Assembly (NCBI RefSeq): GCF_000513195.1
Contig: NZ_CBVI010000039.1
Coordinates: 1-64,000 of the forward strand
Length of the DNA: 64,000 nucleotides
Direction of reading: 5' to 3'
DNA from: Bacteroides timonensis
Lineage (GTDB): Bacteria; Bacteroidota; Bacteroidia; Bacteroidales; Bacteroidaceae
Part shown: positions 26,572 to 39,978 of the stretch, one piece after another
Layout: the number at the start of each line of letters is the position of its first letter
Numbering within the stretch: the stretch's first letter is position 1
Translations under genes and position numbers: made by a program
The notes under the pieces: model-generated
Told to the model about the DNA's origin: nothing
Database searches by the model: none
The model's input: only the letters and a program-made list of their open reading frames with translations

Positions 26572-28992
26572 CTAATAATATTTCGGAGCAGGAGGATTTT
26601 CACCTTTATAATCTCGATTCGTATAAACGCGTATCCAATCGATGTACATGGCAGGTTTGGCATCTTTTTTCCATTCGGAAGGAATGATAGCACCAGGCCA
26701 GGCATTCGGGTTCGTAGAGATACCCGTACTGAAAATCAGGAAGAAGCCCAGCGGATCACTCCAAGGCCAGTCGGTATTACCATCAGCACCTTTGTGATGC
26801 TCAAAATAGGCTTGTCCGTTGACACCTCCTACAATGCGGTCGGGATACCACTCCAGCCAATAGATATTCCATTGAGACATATTGGCAAGATTGATGGAAG
26901 AAGTGACACTACCACCACCGCCTACGACACCGGCATAGTGGTTTTCGGAATGAAGCGTGAAATGAGCACAATCGTTCAATGTCTTCTTGGGATTCTCCAA
27001 AAGATCGATCTCACCATTCTTCGGCCAGGGACGGTTATTGTTTCCCATAAACCAGAGGGCATCATTGAAACCGACATAAGGGGTACGTTTGAAACGTATC
27101 TCAATACGCATATTTTCAGTAAAGTTACACCAGAACTCCTTACTGCCAGGAAGTGAGGTGCGATAGCAACCGTGGGAATACTTCACTTTCTTACCGAAGC
27201 GGTTGTCTATCGAGTCTTTCTCCTCTATACTCCAGATGCGCAAAACTCCATCCTCTACTTTTGAACATTTCCGGTTATCAACCTTTGCCGTACGTGACAT
27301 ATGCAAGCCTCTATGTTCTACAAATCCAAGCGGCAGTCCCTTTTTCGTATCTTTATCATTAAACTCATGTGCTGTATAAAAAGACCATCCTTTCATTTTA
27401 GGATGCATATCGCCCTTCTTCAAGTGCAGGACATCCTCCGGATTGTCATACACCAATGTTTCATCATCTTTCGGCAATATCCTCTCTACGTCTTCTCCAT
27501 CGGGATAGGGAACAAACTTGCCAGTAGTTTTCAGAATAGGCATAGTGGCATGTTGAGCTCGCAAATAGTCACTCAAAACTTTGGTCAGCTCCTTCACTTT
27601 ATCCGGATAGCGTGCAGACAAATCATGCTGTTCGGAAATATCATCGTTCAAGTTGTACAGGCAACCGCTGCCGGTTTCGTAATAATGAATTAATTTCCAG
27701 TCACCTTTCACAACGGCACTTTGCGGAGCACCAATCGTTTGTATTCTCTCACCCCAATTATTCGGATAATGGAAAAATAAAGCACGTTCTTTTTCTCCAG
27801 TCTGTCCCTTCATCTGCGCCATAAAGCTATGTCCGTCAATCTGCTGTGGTGTCTGATAATCATGTACTCCAGCTATTTCCAACAGAGTCGGAAAGAAATC
27901 TTCAATAATGACTGGTGTATCATTCATGGTTGAGGGGGATGTTACATTCGGATAATAGACGATCATCGGTTCGCGAATTCCTCCTTCTTTCAAGGAACCT
28001 TTTCCTTCACTCAATGGAGCGTTTTTATCGGCACGGCCTATTGTATAGCCACCATTATCCGACATGAAAATAATAACTGTATGATCTGCAATGCCTTTCC
28101 GGTCTACATAGTCCATCAAATCTCCTAAGCTCTTGTCCATGCCCTCCACCAAGGCAGCATACTGCGCCTCTTTATGCGGGAGCCCTTTATCCATATACTT
28201 CTGATAGAAACGTTTATCTGTCCCGAAAGGCGCATGCACGGCATAATGACTCATATAGAGGAAAAAAGGTTTAGACTGGTCAAGAGCCTTATCCATAAGC
28301 CCTTTTGCCTCCAACGTCAAAGCCTCAGTAAGAAAAGTATCTGTTCCATGATACTTTTCCAAATCGGGCACAGCCCATATCGTTGCCCATTCCGGTCTAC
28401 CGGAAGCACCATATCCTTCTTCTCCCAAATAACTGCCCATAGCACCGGCTGCATGACCAGCTATGTTATAATCAAAACCGATTGCCAATGGATTGGCAGC
28501 AGGTGTATCTATCGAGCCGAAATGAGCTTTACCTACCATCATGGTAGTATATCCGTTTTCACGAAGCAATTGTGGCAGGCACTTTGCATAAAAAGAATGT
28601 TCCAACCCGGGTTCAGGACACAGACCATTATAATTCCATGCTTCAAAATCCAGCGTTTCATTTTTCCGGTCAGTCGGTGTATCTTTCTTCAACGTCCAGT
28701 TCGTTACTTTGTGCTGGGCAGCATTTGCTCCCGTAAATAAACTGACACGTGAAGGAGAACTGATGGAGCATGCATAAGCGTGTGTAAATCTGACACCTTT
28801 CTTTGCCAAACGCTCCATATTAGGGGTTTCATAAATATAATTCAGTTCGGTGGTATCATTCCAAAACGGTAAGGAAGTATCTTGCCATCCCATGTCATCC
28901 ACCAGAAAAAGAATAATATTAGGTTTCTGCTGAGCTATGGCATTACCTGAAAGCAATGCCATAGCAGCTATAGAGAGTATCGAATTCTTCAT
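26572..28992 (-). CDS. Fusion protein: Ser-type sulfatase + GH16 glycoside hydrolase
   Basis: An 806-residue exported two-enzyme protein with a signal peptide at 1-20. The sulfatase module (about 22-520) has VDDMG (Asp32-Asp33), the formylglycine motif S78-S-P-S-R82 and MSDNGGYT. The C-terminal module (about 540-795) has the GH16 signature E661-I-D663-L-L-E666 in NGEIDLLENP, the typical WLEWYPDRIVGGVNG strand and closing MYIDWIRVYTN. Both active sites look complete. GH16 members cleave beta-1,3/1,4 glucans or galactans, including keratan and mucin chains. Here the GlcNAc-sulfatase, GH20, GH2 and GH29 neighbours favour a sulfated Gal/GlcNAc chain. It is last in the operon, 4 bp after GH29. Confidence 0.88.
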   Translation of the reverse strand: MKNSILSIAAMALLSGNAIAQQKPNIILFLVDDMGWQDTSLPFWNDTTELNYIYETPNMERLAKKGVRFTHAYACSISSPSRVSLFTGANAAQHKVTNWTLKKDTPTDRKNETLDFEAWNYNGLCPEPGLEHSFYAKCLPQLLRENGYTTMMVGKAHFGSIDTPAANPLAIGFDYNIAGHAAGAMGSYLGEEGYGASGRPEWATIWAVPDLEKYHGTDTFLTEALTLEAKGLMDKALDQSKPFFLYMSHYAVHAPFGTDKRFYQKYMDKGLPHKEAQYAALVEGMDKSLGDLMDYVDRKGIADHTVIIFMSDNGGYTIGRADKNAPLSEGKGSLKEGGIREPMIVYYPNVTSPSTMNDTPVIIEDFFPTLLEIAGVHDYQTPQQIDGHSFMAQMKGQTGEKERALFFHYPNNWGERIQTIGAPQSAVVKGDWKLIHYYETGSGCLYNLNDDISEQHDLSARYPDKVKELTKVLSDYLRAQHATMPILKTTGKFVPYPDGEDVERILPKDDETLVYDNPEDVLHLKKGDMHPKMKGWSFYTAHEFNDKDTKKGLPLGFVEHRGLHMSRTAKVDNRKCSKVEDGVLRIWSIEEKDSIDNRFGKKVKYSHGCYRTSLPGSKEFWCNFTENMRIEIRFKRTPYVGFNDALWFMGNNNRPWPKNGEIDLLENPKKTLNDCAHFTLHSENHYAGVVGGGGSVTSSINLANMSQWNIYWLEWYPDRIVGGVNGQAYFEHHKGADGNTDWPWSDPLGFFLIFSTGISTNPNAWPGAIIPSEWKKDAKPAMYIDWIRVYTNRDYKGENPPAPKYY

Positions 28993-28996
28993 AACA

Positions 28997-30868
28997 CTAC
29001 TTTGTCAGGATACCGACTTCACCGACCGTTACAACATTTTTATTATTTATCTCCGACAATGGTTCCAGCTTGAAATAACATGCAGGATATGTTTTGCCAA
29101 ACCGTACAAAGTAAGGCACAGGATTGTGCATGATATTGCTGAACTCACCGCTTGCTTCACATTTAGTCCATGACTGACCATCAAGACTGACGTAGAAAAC
29201 ATACTTATAGATAGTTCCCGTTAAATCTTCTTCCAGAGAGGGAGCATAACTGAAACCATTCACACTCACTTCATGTCCCATATCGACTACCAATGGCGTA
29301 AGTGCGGAAGCACGCCAAACCGTTTTCCGGTCCCCATCAATAGCCTTACGGGAATCTGCATTGCCACCAACCACCTGCCATCCATCGACAGGTACATCGC
29401 CGAGTTGTACTTCTTCATTCTTATCTGCAAGAGGTTCTGCATAGAAAAGACCGACCGCATCAACATTAGCCACACCACGGGAAGAGCGAATGGTTACACG
29501 AATGCGCTCCGGACGAGTATCAGAGAAACGTACAAGACGTTTATATCCTACTGTTGTGCCTTCTGCCATATGAATCCAGGAACCATCTTTATACGCTTCT
29601 ACAAGGAAACTTTCAATACGTTGCCCTTTGGATATATCTTCCTGAATCATGAAAGCATTTACCAACGCATCTTTCTGTATATCATATTGACGAACTGTAC
29701 CGGAAGTTCCATGCCATGCCTCGTTTCCTTTCAGCACATAATTACGGGCAAAAGTTTTCTTTAAATAACTGGAAAATTCTTTCAGCCGCTGCACATCATT
29801 TTCATTGATCAACCCACGAAGGTCGGGCGGAATATTCAATAATAGAACGGAATTATAGCCTACTGATTTGAAATAAATATCCGTCAGATGATTTAAAGAC
29901 TTCACTTGCTTGTCCTGATCGGCATGATAAAACCAACCCGGACGGATGGAAACATCTACCTCAGAAGGATACCAGAAAAGTTCGGTAGCGCGAGCCACTA
30001 TATCACGTCCGCCTAAGTCCTTTGCCTTGCCGAAGATACCCAATTCTTTATTCTGTTCGCCGGAACGAGGATAAATACCCGGAGTCAGAGCTGTAGCACT
30101 CCATTCTGTTTCACGACCGATACCTTTTTCATTGCCTACCCAACGAACATCATCACCCATAATAGCAGTAACTGCTTTAGGTTGCAGGCGACGAATGGTT
30201 TTCAATATGGCATCCCAGTCATAGATTTGTTTTTTGCCGTTAGGACCTTCACCGTTGGCACCGTCAAACCACACTTCATGGACTTCACCGTAATTGGTAA
30301 GCAATTCGGTCAGTTGCTCGATGAAGAACTGGTTGTAGGCAGGAGAATCACCATAGCAAGAGGCATTACGATCCCACGGGGAGAGGTAAACTCCAAACTT
30401 GATGCCATACTTCTTGCAAGCATCCCGCAGTTCACGTACCACGTCTCCCTTTCCACCTTTCCAGGAAGAAGAGGCTACGGAGTGACGAGTAGTTTTGGTA
30501 GGCCAGAGACAGAAGCCATCATGATGTTTGGCGGTGATGATAGCCATCTTGAAACCGGATTCTTTAAGAGTCCGCACCCATTGTTCGCAGTCCAGCGAGG
30601 TAGGATTAAAGATGACAGGATCTTCAGTACCATCTCCCCACTCTCGTCCGGTGAAAGTATTTACACCGAAATGCAGGAAAGCGGTCAGTTCCATACGCTG
30701 CCACTCCAATTGTTGCGGAGTGGGTACAAGGCGTGAAGCCATTTCTATCTTTTCCGCAGCTGTAGCATCAGCGGGAAAAGCAACGTGCTTTTCATAATAA
30801 GTTTCTTGTGCCTGCAATCCGGAAAGGATTGTAAGACTGAAAACTGTAGTTAGAATCAGGTTTTTCAT
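28997..30868 (-). CDS. GH29 alpha-L-fucosidase with C-terminal F5/8-type (CBM32-like) module
   Basis: A 623-residue exported enzyme with a signal peptide at 1-20. The catalytic (beta/alpha)8 domain spans about 40-370 with KHHDGFCLWPT and the nucleophile Asp202 in EVWFDGANG. The C-terminal part (about 480-620: DGWQVVGGNADSRKAIDGDR, VDMGHEVSVNGFSYAP, YFKLEPLSEI) is a discoidin-type beta-sandwich that commonly binds galactose or other sugars. It removes fucose caps from host-type glycans. It is tightly packed between GH2 (25 bp) and the sulfatase-GH16 gene (4 bp). Confidence 0.9.
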   Translation of the reverse strand: MKNLILTTVFSLTILSGLQAQETYYEKHVAFPADATAAEKIEMASRLVPTPQQLEWQRMELTAFLHFGVNTFTGREWGDGTEDPVIFNPTSLDCEQWVRTLKESGFKMAIITAKHHDGFCLWPTKTTRHSVASSSWKGGKGDVVRELRDACKKYGIKFGVYLSPWDRNASCYGDSPAYNQFFIEQLTELLTNYGEVHEVWFDGANGEGPNGKKQIYDWDAILKTIRRLQPKAVTAIMGDDVRWVGNEKGIGRETEWSATALTPGIYPRSGEQNKELGIFGKAKDLGGRDIVARATELFWYPSEVDVSIRPGWFYHADQDKQVKSLNHLTDIYFKSVGYNSVLLLNIPPDLRGLINENDVQRLKEFSSYLKKTFARNYVLKGNEAWHGTSGTVRQYDIQKDALVNAFMIQEDISKGQRIESFLVEAYKDGSWIHMAEGTTVGYKRLVRFSDTRPERIRVTIRSSRGVANVDAVGLFYAEPLADKNEEVQLGDVPVDGWQVVGGNADSRKAIDGDRKTVWRASALTPLVVDMGHEVSVNGFSYAPSLEEDLTGTIYKYVFYVSLDGQSWTKCEASGEFSNIMHNPVPYFVRFGKTYPACYFKLEPLSEINNKNVVTVGEVGILTK

Positions 30869-30893
30869 GCTATCTTATGTTATAGGTTTCGAT

Positions 30894-33983
<3,090 letters not shown>

Positions 33984-36299
33984 CTATTCTATTATTATCT
34001 CATCAAAGTATATCCTCGCTTCCTGTCCCGGACGTACATGCGTGAAAGGACAGTCTCCTGCTCCACGGGCTACTACACGAACATAACGTGCCTCTGTCCC
34101 TATTTCAAACGGGATATCTTCTCTAAATACACCTTCACGGAAGATTTCGTTCTTTGTGTAGCTGCACTCACCCACTTTGCGATACTCCTTGTCATCACCC
34201 GAAATCCAAACTTCTATTTCAGCTGGTTTATGCACTGCCATGCCATAATTCGTAATAGAGCCTAACGTTAGTTTATTCACTAATTCCGGTTTCTTCAGGT
34301 CGAGGGTGAAAGTAACCGTATCGCTTTTCATCCAGGAGCACCATTCCTGATCGGTATATTTCTGACTTCCCCGTATCCCGTTTGTCAGCATATAAATATC
34401 TCCTGTACCGGCACTCTTAACAGGCTTTGCCGTCGCTTTATTCCAGATGACAGGCAACTCCAGCATTTGTCCCAATTGCTCGTTTCCGGCAAAGGTTGCT
34501 GCCTTAATTGTTTTGGCCTCTGTAAGCATCAACGGTTTTATATAAAGGGGTGATTGCGCAGTCGGCACACTGCCATCCATTGTATAACGCACCTGTGCAT
34601 CAGGGCGAATACAATCCAGTTCTACTTGCAGACGACCCTCTTTTGGAGTTACAGTCTGTTGTATATTATACATGGAACGGGCATAGACAATGCCTTTTGC
34701 AGCCAAGTGTTCATTAAAGTGATCCATAGCTTTCAGGTAAGTGGCCCAGTTCTTGCGTGCAGGCTTCGTCCAGGCAACTTCCGCCAATGCCGACAGGCGG
34801 GGGAAAAGCAGGTAGTCCACATCTGCCGGAGAGTTACAGAACTCTGTCCACATACACGCCTGAACCCCCATTAGCAGAGATGCAGCCTGCGGTGTCCAGT
34901 CTTTCTGCACAGGTTCATAGTCATAGACATCTTTCAGGGTGTTATTTCCAAAATATGTAATAGGTTCGAACCATTGGGGACCTTGATAGCGGATGAGGTA
35001 CAATATCCGGGCAGGAGTCATGATAAAGCGGTGACCCAATTCGGCAGCTTTCAGTGCAGCCTGTCCGTAACCTTGCCATCCAAGGATAATGCTCCCTTCG
35101 GGGATTCTGGCATTCGTCAGTTCATCCCATCCTATCACTTCACGTCCCTTATTCTGCACATACCGTGCTACCCGTGCCATGAAATAGCCTTGCAATTCTT
35201 CCGTATTCTCCAAATTCTCCGCTTTCATCCGTGCCTGGCACAACGGACATTCTTCCCAATGTGTCTTTCTCGCCTCATCACCACCTAAATGGATATATTT
35301 TGAGGGAAACAATTCGAGTACTTCATCCAGAATATCTTGCAGGAAAGTAAATACACTGTCATTTCCTGCACAAAAGATAACATCCGCATGATTCCCGCCT
35401 AAACCGGGCAATACACCGATAAATTTATCCACTACCGGACAGGACAGCAAAGGGTAAGCCGCCAATGCAGCATTACTATGTGCCGGCATTTCTATTTCCG
35501 GGATCACTTCGATATGCCGTTCCTGAGCATAGCGCACAATCTCGCGGATTCCATCCTGCGTATAGAATCCTTTTTCCACAGTAGGTTCACCCTGACGGGG
35601 ATTACGGCGTTCGGGGAATGTCTTGCCCGGACGGTCTACACGACATGATCCTATTTCTGTGAGCAAGGGGTATTTCTTGATCTCAATACGCCAGCCATTG
35701 TCATCTACCAGATGCAGATGTAACTTGTTCAACTTCAGCATCGCCATGCAATCAATAATACGCAACAAGTTTTCCTTGGGGGAGAAAAAACGTGCCACAT
35801 CTACCAATAGTCCCCGATAACCGAAACGGGGCTGGTCGGTGATAGTCAATGCCGGAACAGTCCAATCGACGTTCTCCGTCACTTGTTCACTTTCAATCGC
35901 AGAGGGAAGTAATTGACGGATGCTTTGAAGGGCATAATAGAAACCTTGCAGATCAGAGGCACGGATGGTTATCTTCTTAGCCGTTATCTCCAGTTTGTAA
36001 GCTTCACTTTTTAAGGTAGCGTCCGTCACCAGACAGACATCACCTTTCCGGCTATCTACCTTTATGCGGGGAGTAAAACCTGCCGCACGGGTAAAAAGGC
36101 CGGTGAACTGGCGCACTTGCTCAGCTTGTTCTTCATTCTCTACTGCGAAACTCGTCTTAGCGGAGAAGTGGAAGTTACCCGTACCCGGTACTAAACTCAC
36201 CGGGCAGGGAACTAATGAAAAAGGTTGTGTCAAGTTATCAGCCTGAATGTTTGTTACTGCCAGGAACAGACAAAGCAGTACTGTATATATATATTTCAT
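33984..36299 (-). CDS. GH20 beta-N-acetylhexosaminidase
   Basis: A 771-residue exported enzyme: signal peptide (1-20), GH20 N-terminal domain (about 25-150), catalytic barrel with the acid/base pair Asp341-Glu342 in HLGGDEARKTHW, HLHLVDDNGWRIEIKKYP upstream, and a C-terminal region with a chitobiase-type insert and an F5/8-like module (about 640-770). It removes terminal beta-GlcNAc or GalNAc by substrate-assisted catalysis. With the neighbouring GlcNAc-6-sulfatase-like enzyme and GH2, it would take apart LacNAc chains stepwise. Confidence 0.93.
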   Translation of the reverse strand: MKYIYTVLLCLFLAVTNIQADNLTQPFSLVPCPVSLVPGTGNFHFSAKTSFAVENEEQAEQVRQFTGLFTRAAGFTPRIKVDSRKGDVCLVTDATLKSEAYKLEITAKKITIRASDLQGFYYALQSIRQLLPSAIESEQVTENVDWTVPALTITDQPRFGYRGLLVDVARFFSPKENLLRIIDCMAMLKLNKLHLHLVDDNGWRIEIKKYPLLTEIGSCRVDRPGKTFPERRNPRQGEPTVEKGFYTQDGIREIVRYAQERHIEVIPEIEMPAHSNAALAAYPLLSCPVVDKFIGVLPGLGGNHADVIFCAGNDSVFTFLQDILDEVLELFPSKYIHLGGDEARKTHWEECPLCQARMKAENLENTEELQGYFMARVARYVQNKGREVIGWDELTNARIPEGSIILGWQGYGQAALKAAELGHRFIMTPARILYLIRYQGPQWFEPITYFGNNTLKDVYDYEPVQKDWTPQAASLLMGVQACMWTEFCNSPADVDYLLFPRLSALAEVAWTKPARKNWATYLKAMDHFNEHLAAKGIVYARSMYNIQQTVTPKEGRLQVELDCIRPDAQVRYTMDGSVPTAQSPLYIKPLMLTEAKTIKAATFAGNEQLGQMLELPVIWNKATAKPVKSAGTGDIYMLTNGIRGSQKYTDQEWCSWMKSDTVTFTLDLKKPELVNKLTLGSITNYGMAVHKPAEIEVWISGDDKEYRKVGECSYTKNEIFREGVFREDIPFEIGTEARYVRVVARGAGDCPFTHVRPGQEARIYFDEIIIE

Positions 36300-36325
36300 A
36301 AGGTCATAGCGTTTGATAATATGAA

Positions 36326-37909
36326 TTATTCTTTATCTCTCTCTGGGGAAAAGCGTACCGGATCATTGTATTGTTCCTGCAATGCCGTAAGTTCGGTTTT
36401 CAGTTCCTTCACAATGTCTTCCGTACCCGGCTGTCCATAGATATTACGCATTTCGGTCGGATCGGCCTGTAAATCGTACAATTCCCATTCATCGATGTCA
36501 TTATAGAAATGGATCAGCTTGTAACGTTCTGTACGTATCCCGTAATGACGCTTCACCATGTGTTCAGCAGGATATTCATAGAAGTGATAGTACAGGGATT
36601 TCCGCCAGTTTTCAGGTTTTTCGCCTTTCAGTAATGGAACCAGGGAAAGTCCCTGAATATCTTCGGGCACCTTCACACCGGCCAGTTCCAGAAATGTGGG
36701 TGCATAGTCAATGTTCTGTACCAACTCTCCGATGTCTCCTTTACGGTCGAAACCTTTCGGCAAACGCATAATCAGCGGTGTATGCATGGATTCTTCATAC
36801 ATGAAACGCTTGTCGAACCATCCGTGCTCACCCATATAGAAACCTTGATCGGAAGTATAAACAACTAATGTGTTATCCAGCAATCCTTTCTCTTTCAGGT
36901 AATCCAACACACGGCCTACATTATCATCCAGAGATTTCACAGTCTTCATGTAGTCGCGGATATAGCGCTGGAACTTCCAATTAGCAAGTTCTTCACCCTG
37001 AGGATTCTTTTTATAGAAATCATCGATGATAGGACCATAGAATTCATCCCATGCGGCACGCTGCCTCTCATCCATCCGGCCGATATATTTCTCATAAAGA
37101 GACTTCAACCGGGTTTCTTTGTCCGGATGTAGCATTTTGAGGTCATAGATCATATCCATATCTTTCACAATGCTCATTTCCTGTGCGGCAGCGGCAGGAC
37201 GTCCTTCGTAATCGTCAAAGAAATTGTCCGGCAGCGGGAAGGTCTTGTCTTCATAAAGTGCAAGGTTGCAGGTATCTGCCAACCAGTTACGATGAATCGC
37301 TTTATGATGAATTAAAATACAGAACGGCTTATTTGTATCCCGCTGATTTTCCATCCAGTCGATAGCATCATCGGTGATGATATTGGTCACATATCCGTGC
37401 TTCTGTATCGTATCATTGTCCTGAGTGATAAAATCAGGATTATAGTAATCGCCTTGTCCGGGCACGATTTCCCAGTAATCAAAACCAGTAGGCAAACTTT
37501 CCAGGTGCCATTTACCAACCAACGCAGTCTGATAACCGGCCTGTTGCAAAAGTTTAGGGAAAGTTTGCTGTGAAGCATCAAACACGCAAGTGGTGTTATC
37601 ATAGAATTTATTGGCACAACTGTGTTTGCCCGTAATCATGCAGGCACGGCTGGGTCCGCTCAATGAGTTGGCAACAAAACTGTTGGTGAAGCGTACTCCA
37701 TCGGCAGCAATACGGTCCAGGTTCGGTGTTTCCATATAACGGTGATCATAGCAGCTCATCATCTGGGCTGTGTGGTCATCCGTCATGATGTATACAATGT
37801 TGTATTGCTTCTGCTCTTCAGCCTTCTTTTGGGCAGAGCATGAGACCAAGGATGCCACAGCAGCGGCACCGGTCAGGGAATAGAGTAATCCTGATTGTAA
37901 GTTTTTCAT
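36326..37909 (-). CDS. S1_11-like sulfatase, probable GlcNAc-6-O-sulfatase
   Basis: A 527-residue exported lipoprotein-like sulfatase (SLVSCSA, Cys24). The formylglycine motif is S84-G-P-S-R88 in NSLSGPSRACMITGKHS, and metal residues include Asp44-Asp45 in TDDH and TSDQGFYMGEHGWFDKRFMY. This SGPSR plus YMGEHGWFDKR pattern is typical of the S1_11 subfamily, whose studied Bacteroides members remove 6-O-sulfate from GlcNAc. Subfamily placement is by eye. It leads a five-gene operon (sulfatase, GH20, GH2, GH29, sulfatase-GH16) with its own promoter and regulator-site-like block upstream. Confidence 0.88.
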   Translation of the reverse strand: MKNLQSGLLYSLTGAAAVASLVSCSAQKKAEEQKQYNIVYIMTDDHTAQMMSCYDHRYMETPNLDRIAADGVRFTNSFVANSLSGPSRACMITGKHSCANKFYDNTTCVFDASQQTFPKLLQQAGYQTALVGKWHLESLPTGFDYWEIVPGQGDYYNPDFITQDNDTIQKHGYVTNIITDDAIDWMENQRDTNKPFCILIHHKAIHRNWLADTCNLALYEDKTFPLPDNFFDDYEGRPAAAAQEMSIVKDMDMIYDLKMLHPDKETRLKSLYEKYIGRMDERQRAAWDEFYGPIIDDFYKKNPQGEELANWKFQRYIRDYMKTVKSLDDNVGRVLDYLKEKGLLDNTLVVYTSDQGFYMGEHGWFDKRFMYEESMHTPLIMRLPKGFDRKGDIGELVQNIDYAPTFLELAGVKVPEDIQGLSLVPLLKGEKPENWRKSLYYHFYEYPAEHMVKRHYGIRTERYKLIHFYNDIDEWELYDLQADPTEMRNIYGQPGTEDIVKELKTELTALQEQYNDPVRFSPERDKE

Positions 37910-37938
37910 GGTCGGAAATCTTTAGTAGTTTAATTGCC

Positions 37939-38000
37939 CAAAAGTACGCGTAATGGATAAGAGCAATGTTCAAGAATATCTTTATCATATCCAAAATTCG
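37939..38000 (-). promoter_or_regulatory. Promoter and shared operator block C (sulfatase-GH20-GH2-GH29 operon)
   Basis: Minus-strand TACTTTTG (37939-37946) is an exact -7 match. On the plus strand, 42 bp beyond it, is ATCCAAAATT (37989-37998), preceded by GTTCAAGAATATC. The same arrangement occurs at 43242-43313 and 52521-52590. I infer a binding site for the hybrid regulator encoded at 43456. Confidence 0.55.
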
Positions 38001-38059
38001 CCATTTCGGGTATATCTAAAGCAACAAAAAGACAAAATTAAAAGCAGCGAAGACAAAAC

Positions 38060-38096
38060 CGGAAGCAGAACAGACAAGATGCGCTGTCTGCTTCCG
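38060..38096 (-). terminator. Hairpin after susD, likely terminator/attenuator
   Basis: CGGAAGCAGA and its complement form a 10-bp stem 50 bp after the susD stop. It probably separates strong susC/susD expression from the enzyme operon, which has its own promoter. T-richness after the stem is modest. Confidence 0.5.
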
Positions 38097-38147
38097 AAAT
38101 GTTAGGTTATATCAGCCTATTGAAAAAAGGTAGTCAACTGATAGCTA

Positions 38148-39959
38148 TTAATAGCCGAAGTTATTATCGCTATTGGAAAGCCCCGGGTTCGCATCTATTT
38201 CACTGGTAGGAATCGGCAGAAGGAGATTCTTTCTCAGGAAATCATCTGTCAGGTTGCCATCGTTAATGAGGCGGTCGGCAAAGTTATTATTGCTGCCAGG
38301 ATAATTGCTATCTCCCTTAATGGTCAGTTCATGATTGGCATTCAGCTCCAGCAGTTTCTTAAAATACTTTGTGCCACGAATACGTATCATGTCGTAGATA
38401 GCAGGTTCACCACAGAGTTCTATAACGCGTTCAAAATACAGTTTTTCCGTGACCTCATCCTTGGTAAGAGATGATGACCAATCTGCCGGCTGTGCCGAAG
38501 CTACGGCTCCGGACTTGCGTGCACGGGCAAGCACTTCGTTGGCCAGGCTGATAGCTTTCTGAGTATCACCCAGTTCATTATAAACGTCCGCCATCAACAG
38601 CAACATCTCAGCATAACGGTAAACCATCAGGTTCTTGTGAGCCATCGTACCTGTTTGTTTCTGGTCATAAAGCTTACCAAAATACGGCCATTTATTTCCG
38701 TTGCCCACCTTCACAAATTCTTCCGTTGCTTTAACGAGCGTTTCACCATATGGAGAGTTACCGTGCGTAGTTTCATAGTTCTCAATAAAACTGAGACTCG
38801 GATTCTTCGGGTCAGCAAACTCTGCATAAGGCAATTTGCCCACATTGTACAGTTTCACATCTGTTGTTCCCGGTACTATTTCATCATACGTATATCTCCA
38901 GTAAGGATACGTATACACGGAATCATTAGGGGTAGGAATTGAACCTACCTGCGGCTTCGGATTAGCCTGATTGTTACCATTACGGTCTCTCCATCTTGTC
39001 AAAAAATTAACTTCTATGCGGGGATCTCCCGGATAAGTGCCTTCGTGCATGTCATAAGCGAACTTGGCAACGCGATACGTGCTCCAATTGATACCACTCG
39101 TAGAGGCTTGCGGTGCAAAACGATTACTAGCACGGTTATAAACGCCACTGGCATTACCGGTTGAGTAGTTCATCATGACAATGGCTTCTTTGGAAGTAGC
39201 ATACTCGCCAAACAGGTCTGCAAACTTAGGTTCCAATGAATAAACTTTGCTGGCATACACTGCATCAAACATTTCCTTTGCATTCTGCCAGTTGGCAGCA
39301 GCATTGATATCCAGGGCAGCCATCTTATAATATACTTTACCCAAGAGAGCCTTAGCGGTCCAGGAGTTAACGCGACCCACTGCCGATGTTTCGGAGATAG
39401 AAGTAGCGTCTTTCAAGTCAGCCACTACCTGGTTCAATACTTCTTCGCGAGGAGAACGAGCGATTGAGATACCTTCCGAAGAAGAAGCTATTGTTTTCAA
39501 AGGTACATCACCGAACAAAGAAACCAGGTTATAATAAGCCAGTGCTCTCAATATTTTAGCCTCTCCACCCTTCTGATTTTTGACACTCTCACTCAAAGAG
39601 CTCTTTTCAATACTTTCAAGGAAAGCATTGATTTCGGATATCGCTTTGTACATGCCATTCCAAGTGGGCGAAACCAAACTATTGGCAGCCAATGTATTCA
39701 GGGCATTCAAATCTTCGGGACGCTGTGACCAGGCAAGACCGGAAGCAACAATAGGAACTTCCTGCCACATCTGCCCGTAAGCGTTGGTGGAAGCCATATA
39801 GCCGTAGCATCCCAACAAAGCCAAATCTGCATTACTCTCGGATTGGAAGACAATATTACTGTTCTGAGAATACAGGGGATCTTCATCAAGTAGCGCATCG
39901 CAAGCCGAGAAGCTGCACAGTGCAACCAAAGACAGGATGTAATATTTATATTTTTTCAT
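38148..39959 (-). CDS. susD: SusD-like outer-membrane glycan-binding lipoprotein
   Basis: A 603-residue SusD/RagB lipoprotein with lipobox CSFSAC (Cys20). It shows the usual helical TPR-like body (KILRALAYYNLVSLFGDVPL, MVYRYAEMLLLMADVYNELG) and a C-terminal LYFERVIELCGEPAIYDMIR segment. It is 19 bp after susC. It should capture sulfated Gal/GlcNAc-type oligosaccharides, judged only from the enzyme genes nearby. Confidence 0.93.
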   Translation of the reverse strand: MKKYKYYILSLVALCSFSACDALLDEDPLYSQNSNIVFQSESNADLALLGCYGYMASTNAYGQMWQEVPIVASGLAWSQRPEDLNALNTLAANSLVSPTWNGMYKAISEINAFLESIEKSSLSESVKNQKGGEAKILRALAYYNLVSLFGDVPLKTIASSSEGISIARSPREEVLNQVVADLKDATSISETSAVGRVNSWTAKALLGKVYYKMAALDINAAANWQNAKEMFDAVYASKVYSLEPKFADLFGEYATSKEAIVMMNYSTGNASGVYNRASNRFAPQASTSGINWSTYRVAKFAYDMHEGTYPGDPRIEVNFLTRWRDRNGNNQANPKPQVGSIPTPNDSVYTYPYWRYTYDEIVPGTTDVKLYNVGKLPYAEFADPKNPSLSFIENYETTHGNSPYGETLVKATEEFVKVGNGNKWPYFGKLYDQKQTGTMAHKNLMVYRYAEMLLLMADVYNELGDTQKAISLANEVLARARKSGAVASAQPADWSSSLTKDEVTEKLYFERVIELCGEPAIYDMIRIRGTKYFKKLLELNANHELTIKGDSNYPGSNNNFADRLINDGNLTDDFLRKNLLLPIPTSEIDANPGLSNSDNNFGY

Positions 39960-39978
39960 ATTCGTAGAGTATTAATGA

